Below, one piece after another: positions 32,682 to 44,200 of a DNA stretch of 64,000 nt. The notes under the pieces are model-generated. The model did no database searches. It was not told where the DNA came from and saw only the letters and a list, made by a program, of their open reading frames with translations. The DNA lies in IMG/VR virus record IMGVR_UViG_3300030060_004544, positions 1 to 64,000 of that record, one strand, 5' to 3'. The DNA is from a virus. Position numbers and translations under genes: made by a program. Numbering within the stretch: position 1 is the stretch's first letter; each line of letters begins with the position of its first letter.

Positions 32682-35600
32682 ATGCCGAAAATAAAAAATA
32701 TTTTTACTAAAGCTCGTATGAATAAAGATCTGGACGAAAGACTCGTTCCAGGTGGTGAATATAGAGAAGCTCAAAATATATCTATAGCTACAAGTGAAGA
32801 TTCAGACGTTGGAGCTATTGAAAATATTAGAGGTAATAAAAAACTTACAACTCAAGAGCTAAAAGATAAAGGTAATGTTGAAGACATGGCTACAATAGGT
32901 TCTTATGTAGATGTTTCTAACGATAGAATATTTTGGTTTACAACTTCATTTACTAGTAATTCACCAAACGCAGATATACATACAATGCAGAGAGCATTGT
33001 TAGAGCATACTAAAGGAAGAATGAAGGTTGTCATGAAAGAAGGCAACAACACTGAAGAAGTTTTAGCAGAGGGCTTGTATTTAAATTTTTCAAAAACACA
33101 TCCTATAACAGGTGTAAACACTATAGGTAATTATTTATATTTTACAGATAACTACAACTCACCAAGGGTTATAGATATAGATTTAGCTAGAACTAATACA
33201 AGTTATTATGTAGACGCGCAAGAAGAAAAAATATCAGTTGCAAAAGTAGCACCATATTTAGCACCAATGCTAAACAAGCCAAACACAATTGACGCTGCTG
33301 CTAGTATAGAGGGTGGTGGAACTGGTTATTCTGTAGCTAACGACTTAGCAACTACAGGTGGAACTGGTACTGGCTTAAAAGTAAATGTAACAACAGTAAA
33401 CTCTGGAGTTATAACAGCTATTACAATATCAGAAGATGATATAGGTTATGGTTATAGCATAGATGATGTATTAACAATAACAGGTGGCGGTGGTAATGCT
33501 ACTATAAAATTAACAGCGTATCCTAATGTAGCAGATGGCCAAACATTAATAACATCTAATCCAAATGCTCTTGTAGGCGTTAAGTCTGATTATATGCAAG
33601 AGCGGTTTGTTAGGTTTGCGTATAGGTATAAATATAAAGATGGTACATATTCTATAATATCACCATTTACACAACCTGTATTTAAACCTTTAAACGCTGG
33701 TGTACTTAAATTTTCTCCTGACACAGCTGTAAACGCAACTACAAACGAACCTAAAGTAAATATATCTTCACAAAGTGTTGTTGAAACAGCTATTGTTCCT
33801 ATAATGCAAAACGCTTATGATAAAGTTATAATGCGTATACCTTTACCAACAATATCAACGGGTTTTCTTTACTCTGAGCATATTTTAACTGAAAACCTAG
33901 TTACTACAACTTATGAAAATGACAAAGGTCTTAGAATAAAAGATATAGAAATATTACTAAAAGAATCAAATGGTATATCTGTTAAACTTGTAGATACTAT
34001 AAACATTGATGCTGCTAAAAACGAATCAACATCTCCATTTAGCATATACACAGTAACGCCAAAGCCAGGAGAACCTCGTTATAGACAAGCTATAGAGTAT
34101 ACATACAAAGCAAAAGAACCATTTAAAGTTTTACCAGAAAAACAATTGATAAGAGTTTCTGACGATGTTCCGGTTAGAGCAAAAGCTCAAGAAATAGTTG
34201 GCAATAGAGTAGTTTATGGAAATATAACATCAGGTTATGATATACCTAATGATGAAGCTGGTAATAAAGGTATAAGTTTCTTTTTATCAAGCGATAACAA
34301 AGGTAATGTAGAAAAAGGAGTTTTATCAGGACATTTTTATTATAACACACAATCGCATAGATTTCATACCGTAAAACAAAGAAGAACTTATCAAGCAGGT
34401 ATAGTATTAACGGATGTTTTTGGCAGAATGTCACCGGTAATACCATCAACTTATAAAACTGATGACTTATCCGACACACATACAGTAGTAGCTGAAACTG
34501 ACGCGTATAATGCTAACACAGATGGTAGCTGGGAAAACACATTTAAAACATATGGTAAAGCTTTAAATATAGACTTTCAAGACTCTAGAATAGTACCAAC
34601 ATCACACACACATCAACCCGAAAATAATCCAAATGGTTGGTTTGCATGGAAAGTTGTAATTAAGCAGACAGAGCAAGAGTATTACAATGTTTATACTCAG
34701 CACCCAATGAACAACTGGTCGGTTACAGCTGGTAAAACTGTAACAACTAACCCTAATAATCCCCCACATGCTGACGATATGGATCAAATCATTGCTGGTC
34801 AATTTAGTCAAACTTCAAGATCAAGATCATGGTTTGCATTACATGGTGATAACATAAATAAAGTACCTAGATCTGTTATAGATATTGATGAGTTTAAAGA
34901 TGGTGTCGCTGGTTCAGAAGTACAGCTATATCCTAAGGTTGTACAGATAGATACGGTAAACCCTAATCCGGGTGGGACACACAGTGATTCTAAAATGGGT
35001 GTTGATGGTCAAGAGTATATTGATGTTATAAGTATTGGTGATGCTAAGTCACAAGGTTTATTTAGCATATCTAACGCTAAAAATGGTCCTTTTACTGATG
35101 GTAGACGTGAACCTAGAGGCTTACCAGATAGAGAAAGAGTGTATGACTTTTTACATGATGCAGAAAAAAATCCAACAGTAGCTGAAATACCAAACTTAGA
35201 TAATGAAATAGTAGATGTAACTGGTGAGTTTACTACAAGTACAGGTACAGGTGGCGTTATTGCTGCAGCAGATGATCCACAAGCTGATAGACCATTTGGT
35301 TATCCTCAGTCTAAAGACAAAGGTTTAACTGTTTTTGAAACAAAACCTTTTCAATCAAATTTAGATATATACTACGAAACAGCAACTTGTGGTACTGTGA
35401 CAGATCTTAACTCTCAATGTGAGGTTGCTTCTTCTGGACCAACTAATATAAAAATAATTAATACAGTTGAAAGAGAAGCTTATTCAGCAGGTTTAACAGC
35501 TAATTTTCCAGAAGGTTTTGATTACACAAATAACAGTAAATTACAAAAACAAATTGGCGAATTAATAGCAACTGTAGATGACCCAACAAGTCAAGGTTAT

Positions 35601-36800
35601 ACTATATCAAACTTTCAATTAATGTCTATTACAAATAATGATGAAACTGATGGTGTTGATTTAGGTAAGTTTGAAATTGATCAAGAAGATGATATTACAG
35701 TAGTTAGACACTCTGCTAAACAGTCTACAGCAAGTGCCGCCAACGCTATTGATTTAACAGATGCCACTGTATCTACTATAGTTAGATTTAAATATACAGA
35801 ACTATTAGCTATATCATCAATAGGTACTAATCTTACAAATGAAGCAAGTGCAATAACATCAATAGCAAACACTGGCGCTGGTTTTTATAAAATTTGGTTT
35901 TACGATAACAGTGGTACAAATATTACTACACAAAGACAATGTGTTGTTCAAGTAGACGCTAATCATGATATAGTAGCTATAACTAACGAACAAGCTGGAG
36001 CATCGGGTAATATTGATCCTAGATTTATGTTAAAAGTAGGTCATCAGTTTGCATTTAACAACGATAGCTCTGATGATTTTGATATTTTAATAAGAGCAAC
36101 ACAAAGTAATAATGCTTCTTCACTTGCAAATCTTACAGTCAGCGTAACAAATAGTAATCCTATTGGAACTAACGCTAATGGATTTATAGATAATAATAGT
36201 ACTTATGGTAGTGGTGGAAAAGGTTATCAAGTAGGTACTATAACAGCTGTTAATGGATCTGCAAACTCAGCACTTAATAAAACAGGTATGACAGCTGCGT
36301 TAAGTGGAACAAACTCTAGTATGTTTAATATTTCACCAGCTTTAACAGACGGTAGCTTTACAATAAGAACAAATAGCACGTTTACTTTTAGTGGTTTCTT
36401 TGGTAATGATAATATATCAGGAAAAGCATTAACTGTAGTATTTACAGATAACGGCGGCTTAACATCAGAAACTGGTCCATCTGCTACACAGTTTACAATA
36501 TTCCCAAGAGTATCAGTACCTATAGACGGTCACTATTTAGCAGATCCAGGGGATGCTTGTAGTATAAAATATAGTTTTCCAGCCACAACTTATTACGTTA
36601 AATCATCTACTGGTGGTGCTAGTGGTGCGGATGCTAGTCAAAGTGGTGGTGTAAACGCTGGTAATGTAGTACATACAGATAAATTATTAAATAATCCAGT
36701 AGCAGCAGGAACATTTACAGTGTCCGGTTTAAATCCTAGACATGCAACTTCAAGTAGTGGTGTCATAGCATCAAGTACATATAATTGTCCAATAGCATAA
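32682..36800 (+). CDS. Muzzle / stabilization-type tail protein, 1372 aa
   Basis: The N-terminus MPKIKNIFTKARMNKDLDERLVPGGEYREAQNI is characteristic of the long tail-stub (stabilization, muzzle) protein of crAss-like phages. The long beta-rich body follows (Gly/Asn/Thr rich with repeated Ig-like stretches after residue ~850). The extreme C-terminus is Ser/Gly-rich with single Cys residues. It probably forms the short tail with the protein that follows, which looks like the C-terminal part of the same family. Confidence 0.7.
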   Translation: MPKIKNIFTKARMNKDLDERLVPGGEYREAQNISIATSEDSDVGAIENIRGNKKLTTQELKDKGNVEDMATIGSYVDVSNDRIFWFTTSFTSNSPNADIHTMQRALLEHTKGRMKVVMKEGNNTEEVLAEGLYLNFSKTHPITGVNTIGNYLYFTDNYNSPRVIDIDLARTNTSYYVDAQEEKISVAKVAPYLAPMLNKPNTIDAAASIEGGGTGYSVANDLATTGGTGTGLKVNVTTVNSGVITAITISEDDIGYGYSIDDVLTITGGGGNATIKLTAYPNVADGQTLITSNPNALVGVKSDYMQERFVRFAYRYKYKDGTYSIISPFTQPVFKPLNAGVLKFSPDTAVNATTNEPKVNISSQSVVETAIVPIMQNAYDKVIMRIPLPTISTGFLYSEHILTENLVTTTYENDKGLRIKDIEILLKESNGISVKLVDTINIDAAKNESTSPFSIYTVTPKPGEPRYRQAIEYTYKAKEPFKVLPEKQLIRVSDDVPVRAKAQEIVGNRVVYGNITSGYDIPNDEAGNKGISFFLSSDNKGNVEKGVLSGHFYYNTQSHRFHTVKQRRTYQAGIVLTDVFGRMSPVIPSTYKTDDLSDTHTVVAETDAYNANTDGSWENTFKTYGKALNIDFQDSRIVPTSHTHQPENNPNGWFAWKVVIKQTEQEYYNVYTQHPMNNWSVTAGKTVTTNPNNPPHADDMDQIIAGQFSQTSRSRSWFALHGDNINKVPRSVIDIDEFKDGVAGSEVQLYPKVVQIDTVNPNPGGTHSDSKMGVDGQEYIDVISIGDAKSQGLFSISNAKNGPFTDGRREPRGLPDRERVYDFLHDAEKNPTVAEIPNLDNEIVDVTGEFTTSTGTGGVIAAADDPQADRPFGYPQSKDKGLTVFETKPFQSNLDIYYETATCGTVTDLNSQCEVASSGPTNIKIINTVEREAYSAGLTANFPEGFDYTNNSKLQKQIGELIATVDDPTSQGYTISNFQLMSITNNDETDGVDLGKFEIDQEDDITVVRHSAKQSTASAANAIDLTDATVSTIVRFKYTELLAISSIGTNLTNEASAITSIANTGAGFYKIWFYDNSGTNITTQRQCVVQVDANHDIVAITNEQAGASGNIDPRFMLKVGHQFAFNNDSSDDFDILIRATQSNNASSLANLTVSVTNSNPIGTNANGFIDNNSTYGSGGKGYQVGTITAVNGSANSALNKTGMTAALSGTNSSMFNISPALTDGSFTIRTNSTFTFSGFFGNDNISGKALTVVFTDNGGLTSETGPSATQFTIFPRVSVPIDGHYLADPGDACSIKYSFPATTYYVKSSTGGASGADASQSGGVNAGNVVHTDKLLNNPVAAGTFTVSGLNPRHATSSSGVIASSTYNCPIA

Positions 36801-36809
36801 AATTAAAAT

Positions 36810-38159
36810 ATGGGAGCAGTAATAGAATTAGCATTTTCAAACGCCATAATAATACAAGGTGGTAGAAGCGGAACAACAGAAACACCCGGTGTTTATCACA
36901 TTGAGGAAAACAGAATAAAAGGTGAATATAATGGTATTCAAATGGATATTGGTGCTAGAGCTCACATAACAGATGAAGAGTATAAAAGTAGAGTAAGAGA
37001 AAACGCAATGATATATAGTGGTATATTCAATGCTAGAACTACTGTTAATGAGTTAAATCAATTTCCATCAGGTCAAGTAATAACAAGAGCTGTTGATATT
37101 AATAATGGTAGTATACAAAAACTACACGCAGAAGATACTAACTTAAATATATTTCAAGAGAATAAAGTTAATAGAGCTTTAATAGATAAAGACGCTATAT
37201 TTACAGCTGAAGGACAACCTATTACAGCGTCAGGCGCTAATGTTATAGGTCAAATAACACCTTATGCTGGTAAGTATGGTATTGGTACAGATCCTGAAAG
37301 TTTTGCTTACTTTGGTAATAGAAAATATTTTGCAGATAGAAAAAGAGGTGTTATATGTAGACTAGCAGGTGGAGCAGGTGGTGGACAAGGCATAACTCCT
37401 ATATCAGACGCTGGTATGAAAGACTGGTTTAAAGATAACCTAAAAGTGTGTGATACTATATATGGAGCGTTTGATGAGCAAAAGAAACAATACGTTATAA
37501 CATTAGAAGGAACAGATATTGATGGAGGTGTAATAGCTTCTAGCGCAACAGCAACAGCCGATGTAACAACATTTGGTACGCTAGCGTTTGACGAAAGAGC
37601 TAGTGGTTGGGTTAGTTTTTACACATACAAAGCAACACATGGTGTAAGTTTAAAAAATGAGTTTTATACATATAGCTCAGCAAACTTATATAGACAACAT
37701 GATGAAACAGTGGCAAGAGGTAATTTTTATGACGCATCATTTAACGATCCATCGTATGTTAAGCTTCTATTTAACATGGAACCATCGTCAGTCAAAACAT
37801 TTTTAACCCTTGATTACGAGGGAACTACTGGTTGGGGTATGACTAATTTTTCAACAGGTGGTTACGCTGTTTACGGAGCATCAGGTAACTATGATGACGT
37901 TAACACAGCATATGAGATACCTAAAGAAGGTACAACAATAGGAACAGGTGAAACTGTAGGATTTATTAAAAAAGAAAACTTCTACTACAGTGAATTAAGA
38001 AATAAAGCTGTTGATTTTTATCAAGACAACAGCCACTTTCAAACATCTGGTTTAAAAGGATATTTTTCAAACATAACAATGCAGTATTGGGAACCTAGTG
38101 AAAGTTCCAATGATCCAAAAGCTGAATTATTCTCAGTTAATGGTGAAGTTACTGTTTAA
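36810..38159 (+). CDS. Tail-stub protein, muzzle C-terminal-like, 449 aa
   Basis: Contains YGIGTDPESFAYFGNRKYFADRKRGVI (about residues 150-176) and ITPISDAGMKDWFKDNL, patterns I associate with the C-terminal portion of crAss-like stabilization proteins. Here it is a separate gene 9 bases downstream of the 1372-aa protein, with its own A-rich leader. It therefore may represent a split muzzle. Confidence 0.6.
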   Translation: MGAVIELAFSNAIIIQGGRSGTTETPGVYHIEENRIKGEYNGIQMDIGARAHITDEEYKSRVRENAMIYSGIFNARTTVNELNQFPSGQVITRAVDINNGSIQKLHAEDTNLNIFQENKVNRALIDKDAIFTAEGQPITASGANVIGQITPYAGKYGIGTDPESFAYFGNRKYFADRKRGVICRLAGGAGGGQGITPISDAGMKDWFKDNLKVCDTIYGAFDEQKKQYVITLEGTDIDGGVIASSATATADVTTFGTLAFDERASGWVSFYTYKATHGVSLKNEFYTYSSANLYRQHDETVARGNFYDASFNDPSYVKLLFNMEPSSVKTFLTLDYEGTTGWGMTNFSTGGYAVYGASGNYDDVNTAYEIPKEGTTIGTGETVGFIKKENFYYSELRNKAVDFYQDNSHFQTSGLKGYFSNITMQYWEPSESSNDPKAELFSVNGEVTV

Positions 38160-38174
38160 TAAAATTATAGTAAT

Positions 38175-39209
38175 ATGAGCATGGCTTTAATAGGAGCTGC
38201 TACTAACATAGTAGGTGGCTTGATACAAGGTTTCGGCGCTAAAAAAAGAGCTAGAGCAGCAAAAAAAAGATATAAGCAGGCTGAGCGAGCTTTCAATAAT
38301 TTAAAAGCGCAGAGGCAAGGTTTAAATGATCTTGGCCAGTTGGCTAAAGATAGATCTGGCGATATAACAAATCCCTTTGCAAACATTGGCGTTGCCACAC
38401 AGGCAGCTGAGTTTCAAGCAGAAGAAGCTGATGTTGCTTTAGCAAACACGTTAGATACTCTTAGAGCTACAGGCGCTGGTGCAGGTGGAGCTACGGCTTT
38501 AGCACAAGCAGCGTTAAGAAGTAAAAGAGATATTGGTGCTAGCATTGAAAAACAAGAAATACAAAGTCAAATGCTTAGAGCTCAAGGTCAACAAAAGGCT
38601 GAAGTAACAAGAGCACAAATAGGAGCGCAAGCCGATGCATTAAGAATGAGAGGTACTTCGTTTACACAACAAATGAGAGAGGCTAGACAATTTAGAGACG
38701 AAGATAGATCCGCAGCATTGTTAGATCAAGCTAGGATGAAAATGGAAGGTGCTCAACAAGCTTCACGTGCTGGTTTCGCTAGCGCATTAGGTAGCTTAGG
38801 TGGTATCGCGTTAGGTGGTATCGCTGGTGGTAAAGGATCATTAGCCAAAGCATTTGGTTTAGGTGGTGGTTCTGCAGGTGGTGGCGGTGGCAACGCTTTC
38901 TCAACTATTATGAGTGGTTTTAGCGGAGCATCAGGAACATCAACTTCAGCAAGTGGTCAATTTGGTTTTGATTACGAACCTTTTGGAGGTCAATACGGAT
39001 CTAGTGATAGACGACTTAAAAAAGATATTAAGTTTTTAAGACTTTCACCTAGCGGTTTAAAAATATATTCATTTAAATACATAAACGGAAACAAAAATTA
39101 TCAAGGTGTAATGTCTGATGAAATACCACAATCAGCTGTTAAAAAAGATATAGATGGTTTCGATTTAGTAGATTACTCACAACTAGACGTAGAGTTTAAA
39201 CAAATATAA
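38175..39209 (+). CDS. Internal virion protein with C-terminal S74 peptidase/chaperone domain, 344 aa
   Basis: N-terminal hydrophobic/Gly-rich helix (ALIGAATNIVGGLIQGFGAKKRARAAKKR), then Ala/Gln-rich helices like ejection proteins of podoviruses. From ~residue 277 it has SDRRLKKDI, LKIYSFKYI and YQGVMSDEIP, the Peptidase_S74 intramolecular-chaperone domain that cuts itself off after trimer folding (Ser of SD.RLK). An S74 tail on an ejection-type protein instead of a fibre is unusual. Confidence 0.7.
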   Translation: MSMALIGAATNIVGGLIQGFGAKKRARAAKKRYKQAERAFNNLKAQRQGLNDLGQLAKDRSGDITNPFANIGVATQAAEFQAEEADVALANTLDTLRATGAGAGGATALAQAALRSKRDIGASIEKQEIQSQMLRAQGQQKAEVTRAQIGAQADALRMRGTSFTQQMREARQFRDEDRSAALLDQARMKMEGAQQASRAGFASALGSLGGIALGGIAGGKGSLAKAFGLGGGSAGGGGGNAFSTIMSGFSGASGTSTSASGQFGFDYEPFGGQYGSSDRRLKKDIKFLRLSPSGLKIYSFKYINGNKNYQGVMSDEIPQSAVKKDIDGFDLVDYSQLDVEFKQI

Positions 39210-39211
39210 TT

Positions 39212-41272
39212 ATGAGTTATAGAAATCCAAGATTTTTTAAAGAAGATTACACGTTAATAAACAGAAGCTTTCAACAAGCTTTTACAGCTGCGTATAAAGG
39301 TGCACAAGACTTTTACGATAAAATAGAAGCAGAACAAAAAGAATATGAATCAGATGTTCAGGTAAGATCTGACTTAATGAAACAAGATGTTGCTAATTTA
39401 AAAGACTTAGCAGCTGGCACACAAGCTGAAATATTAAAAACAGTAAATGAATTTTATGATGAAGCTACAAGAGTTGATCTTGGTGGAGCTAAAAGACTTG
39501 GTTTATTTGCTAAAAACCTTGATCAAGAAAGAAGATCTAAAACAGATTTAGATTTAGCTGCGCAAAACTTTACAGCTGCAGCACAACCTTTAAATTCTTT
39601 ATTTGGCATGTTAAATGACTTAGATGAAAAAGGTGGTTTAAACAAAAGTTCTGATACTTATTTAGAATTTGCAGCGGTTGTTCAAGCGGCAAGAAATGGG
39701 TTTAAAAAGTTTGATGCAACTGGACAAAAACAATTTTCATTTAACAAAACAGGCACTAATGAGTTTGATATGAACATTAGGATAGAAAATCCAAAGTGGC
39801 GTGAAGGTATGGACGAGTCTAAAAAATATATTAATGTTGATTCAAGATTACTAGCAACATACATAGGTAATAATAATCCAGAGCTTAAAGCTAGATATGA
39901 TGAAGCTTATAGCGGTAAAGATGGTGTATTAGAAGGTTTAAAAGGTGAGTACACAACTAGAATGAACGAAATATATGCTAATAATAGTGTTCCTAGAAAC
40001 TCTAAAGGTTTTGCTATAACGCCTGAAGATTTTTTAAAAGATGATGTAAAAGAATATGTAAATATTGTAAAAGGAGCTAGTGGCGATGAAACAATGATTA
40101 CTGATATATTTAACAACAGTGTTGATTTTGGTACATCTAAAAGATTTGGCATGCTTACTAGTTTTGCAGCTGGAAAACCTTTATTAGAAAATTTAGTAAA
40201 ATTTGTAGATGAAGAAACTGATGATGTTAAGAAAAAAGAAATTGTAGCTGATTTGTTAGAAACTAAGCATAATGATACTAGTTTAAACAGATCTTTGTTG
40301 TTAGAATTAGGCGTAAAAGAAGAAGATATTGCAGCAACTATTAAAGGTTTAAATAATCTTAAAAACGATATGGTTGCTGAACACTTATATGACGAAATAT
40401 ATAAAGATGGTTTAACTAGTAAATACAGAAGAGAAACCGCGCCTGAAGATGATGATGATGATGATGTAAAAGAAGGTACTACTAAATTAAGTAGCGGTAA
40501 AGCGGTTGATGCTGGTGTTTATGACGAATTAAAATCTATATTTACAGAAGGTATAAAACCACATGATAGATTAAATAAAAATATACCTATTGATCAACTT
40601 CAAGAGGTAACAAAAGATGATATAGAAGCTATTAAAAAATTAGATCCTACTCTTTTTGCTCAAGCTGATAGTGGTAGAGAAAAAAGATGGTCACTTACAA
40701 AAGTTGCAACACTTGGAATATTAGGTGATCAAACATCTGAAGACTATATAAACAACGTTATACAAAAAGCTAAAAATAAAGAAACTTTAAACGAAGAAGA
40801 ACAAATAGTTCTTGATCAGTATAGAAAATATAAACAAAAAGATACTTTTATAGAGTATCCTGATTTATCTCAATACTTAACTCATGTGAAAACAATACAG
40901 TTTGATCCTGTAAATAAAATATTTAATATTGAGTATGGTAAAGATGTTGATGATGATTCATTACCAAAAGAGATACCAATGTTACAAAGAGATAAAGAAG
41001 GTAATTATATTCAAGGTAAAGGTTCTAGATATGGATTTAATACACTAGCCGCGGTTTTATTAAAAGGTTTAACAACGCCTAGTAAATTATCTACAGTAAA
41101 AGAAATATTAAGAAGTTTTATGGATGGTAACGAACCTGGTGTTGATGCTTTTGACTTTGATTTTGGTGTTAAATCAAAAGAAGATAAATTAATAAAAGAT
41201 CAAGATGATTTCTTTGAAAATTTAGATAATCAGACAGACCCAATAGACGAGCTTATAAATTCAATTGATTAA
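39212..41272 (+). CDS. Internal virion / cargo-type protein, 686 aa
   Basis: Highly charged helical protein (Lys, Asp, Glu) with a low-complexity acidic run (EDDDDDDV, around residue 410) and no membrane segment. The gene order (after the S74 protein, before the giant protein) matches ejected internal proteins of podoviruses. No enzymatic motif visible. Confidence 0.65.
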   Translation: MSYRNPRFFKEDYTLINRSFQQAFTAAYKGAQDFYDKIEAEQKEYESDVQVRSDLMKQDVANLKDLAAGTQAEILKTVNEFYDEATRVDLGGAKRLGLFAKNLDQERRSKTDLDLAAQNFTAAAQPLNSLFGMLNDLDEKGGLNKSSDTYLEFAAVVQAARNGFKKFDATGQKQFSFNKTGTNEFDMNIRIENPKWREGMDESKKYINVDSRLLATYIGNNNPELKARYDEAYSGKDGVLEGLKGEYTTRMNEIYANNSVPRNSKGFAITPEDFLKDDVKEYVNIVKGASGDETMITDIFNNSVDFGTSKRFGMLTSFAAGKPLLENLVKFVDEETDDVKKKEIVADLLETKHNDTSLNRSLLLELGVKEEDIAATIKGLNNLKNDMVAEHLYDEIYKDGLTSKYRRETAPEDDDDDDVKEGTTKLSSGKAVDAGVYDELKSIFTEGIKPHDRLNKNIPIDQLQEVTKDDIEAIKKLDPTLFAQADSGREKRWSLTKVATLGILGDQTSEDYINNVIQKAKNKETLNEEEQIVLDQYRKYKQKDTFIEYPDLSQYLTHVKTIQFDPVNKIFNIEYGKDVDDDSLPKEIPMLQRDKEGNYIQGKGSRYGFNTLAAVLLKGLTTPSKLSTVKEILRSFMDGNEPGVDAFDFDFGVKSKEDKLIKDQDDFFENLDNQTDPIDELINSID

Positions 41273-41274
41273 TT

Positions 41275-44200
41275 ATGTGGGAATTTAACGGTAAGAAGTT
41301 CACAAACGAGCAATTACAGTTAGCCGCAGACAAAGCAAACTTATCATTTGATGAGTTTGTAAGTAAATTGCGAGAAAAAGGTTTAACCGAAGTAAAGGTT
41401 GATAGAATAGGTGTAGATACACAAGAAGAAACTGGTTTCTTTGAAGAAATATTTACTAGTGGTAAAAGGTTTGTATCAGGTGGTGCAGGTGCTTTAGCAA
41501 GAATATCTCAAATACCAGCTCAAATAAACAGAGCTAAGTTTGTTGCTCGTATGGAACGTTTGCCTGATGATAATAAATTAAAAGAATTTTACAATAACCT
41601 AGAACCTGAAAAACAAGATGAGTTTTTACAAAAATACGAAGGTATCATGGCTGGACGTATGCCTGGTAATATTCCAATTGCGAAACTTGGCGAAAGTGGT
41701 TTAGAAGCTTCTGAAAAATTAAAAGATTATCAACAAGAAATAAATTCAAAACTACCACAATACAATAGAGCTTTATCAGAAGCTTATATAGCGGCTGCTA
41801 AAGGTGATATATCTGCTGTACCTGAGGTAATTGCAAGAACAATAACTAGTTCTGCAGAAGGTTTACCGTCATTGATACAAGCAATGATTCCCTACATTGG
41901 TATACCTTCAGTAATACTAGGTAGCTCAGCAGAGGCTTCAACAGAGGCTATAGAAGAAGGTAAAAAAGTTGATCTTGATAATTTAGCTTATTCAAGTTTT
42001 GTTGGTGTTGCAGAAGGTGCTTTAGAAACAGTAACTAGAGGTATTGGTAAAAGTATATTTGCAAACTTAAAAGGACAAGGTGCTGCTGTTGTAGAAAGAA
42101 GATTAAGAGATATATTTTTAAGAATAGGTAAAGACTATGGTAAAGAAGGTTTATCTGAAGGTACGTCAGCTGCATTAAGTAAAGCAGCTAAAGCTGTTTA
42201 TATAGGTGACGCTGAAGGTTTTGATGAAATATTTAATTCAGTATTTGATGATTATGAAGTGCTAGATAACATACTTATTGGTGGTGCTTTAGGTGGTAAA
42301 ACAAGAGGTGGTGCTGAGTTGTTTATAGCTAAAAACAATAGAAGCATTAATAAAACATTAGACAATACAAATGTAAATGATGTTAACTCTGCTTTTCAAA
42401 ATGACAATGTAAATCAAGATGTAATAGATATAACTAGAAATAAAAATGCTAGTGCTAGATTAGATGCTGAGCTACAACAAAAATTAGATAACGGAGAAAT
42501 AACAGTAGAACAAAGAGATAAGGTAAAAAAGAATTTTAGTGATACACAATCAGCTGTAACACTAGCTGATAACCTAAACATCGGTAAAGACTTAATACAA
42601 GAAACTGTAACGTTATTAAAAGAAAGAAATACTTTAGCTAGTAAAATAGAATTAGCTGGTGCTAATAAAGCTATAGTCGATGCTGAAATAAATAGATTAA
42701 AAGAAGTTGATGCTAGACTAGCAAAAATAAGTTCTGATAATCAATTAAATCTTACAACAGAAAAAGTTACTGACATAGTTAGTGGACTTGATAAAATAAA
42801 TATAGAAATAGCAGAAAATCAAGATGCTGCCGATAAAATTGCTAAAGACAAAAACCTAGAAAAGAAAGCATCGTCACAACAAGGATTTATACTTCAAGAC
42901 CTTGAATCAGGTGAACAAACAATCGTTATAAATAAAGAGATCGCTGCAGAAGATGCAGCAGTAAATGTAGCTGCCCATGAGTTATTACACGGTGTTTTAT
43001 TTAATACTATTGGTAAAAACCCAGAAGCAGCTGAAGTTTTATCAGAAGCACTTAAAGTTGAAATAAATAAAATAGATACTGATATATTAAAAGACAGTGA
43101 TTTTAAAACTAGATTAGATGCTTATAAAAACGATCCAACAGCGATACAAGCCGAAGAAACTTTAACATTGTTTGCTGATGCTGTAGCTAACGGTGAGATA
43201 AAATATAACGAAACTGTATTTACTAAAATAGGTGATATAGTTAGAAGAATACTACAACAAGCGGGTTTATCTGACATAAAGTTTAACACTTCAAGAGATG
43301 TATTTAATTTTATAAAAGATTATAATAAAAGTATTGTAAAAGGTCAGTTAACACAGGCACAAACAAAACTTACACAAGAAGCTGCTACAGGTGATTTAAT
43401 ATCTGACACACAAACAGATCAAGAAACTCAAATAAGAGAGTCAAAAGGCGCGTTAGATGTTATCAATAATATAATACCTAGTAATATAAAAACTAAAGAG
43501 CAGTTTCAAAACGACCCTAAAGTATTTGGTGATGCTTTTGCTGCTACAGAGCCAAACGGTGTTATAAGTAACTATGTTAAGTCTAGATCAACTAGTGTTG
43601 AGCAAGCAAATGCTACTATAAGAAATATACAAAGTAGATTAATGAACTTTGATCCAGCGTTTAACAAAACGTTTGGTGAGTTTGTTTTTGCTAATACTAA
43701 TTTTGCTAAGCTAGATGCTAATAAAGAACTAGCTATAGAGTCAGCTAGAAAAGCTAGAGAAACTAGAATAGATCAGTCTACTAAACAAATAGCTGATACA
43801 GAAACAGAAACGCCAACAACACAAACAAGAGTATCACGTAAACTTAATGTATTAAAGCTAGATAAAGTAAATGAAGCTGATCTAGTTAAAGCTGTAAAAG
43901 TAAAAGAAGGTGATACATTTAAAGAAGTTATAAATAATAATACTGGTGAAATAGGTAGTAAAATATTTAACATACCAGCTAACAAAATAACAGACGGCAC
44001 AAAGAACTTAACATACGCTAAGAAAATAACAGATGGTATACCTGAAAACTCTGAAGCTGGTAACATACAAGAGTTTTTTAGAGTTGGTCAGAATGCTGAT
44101 AAATTTATAAAACTATTACCTGAAGAAAATGTTAGTGAAACAGATGCTGATATTAACCAGTTAGGTGAAAACATAGATGTTGATAGAAATGTAAGTGGTT

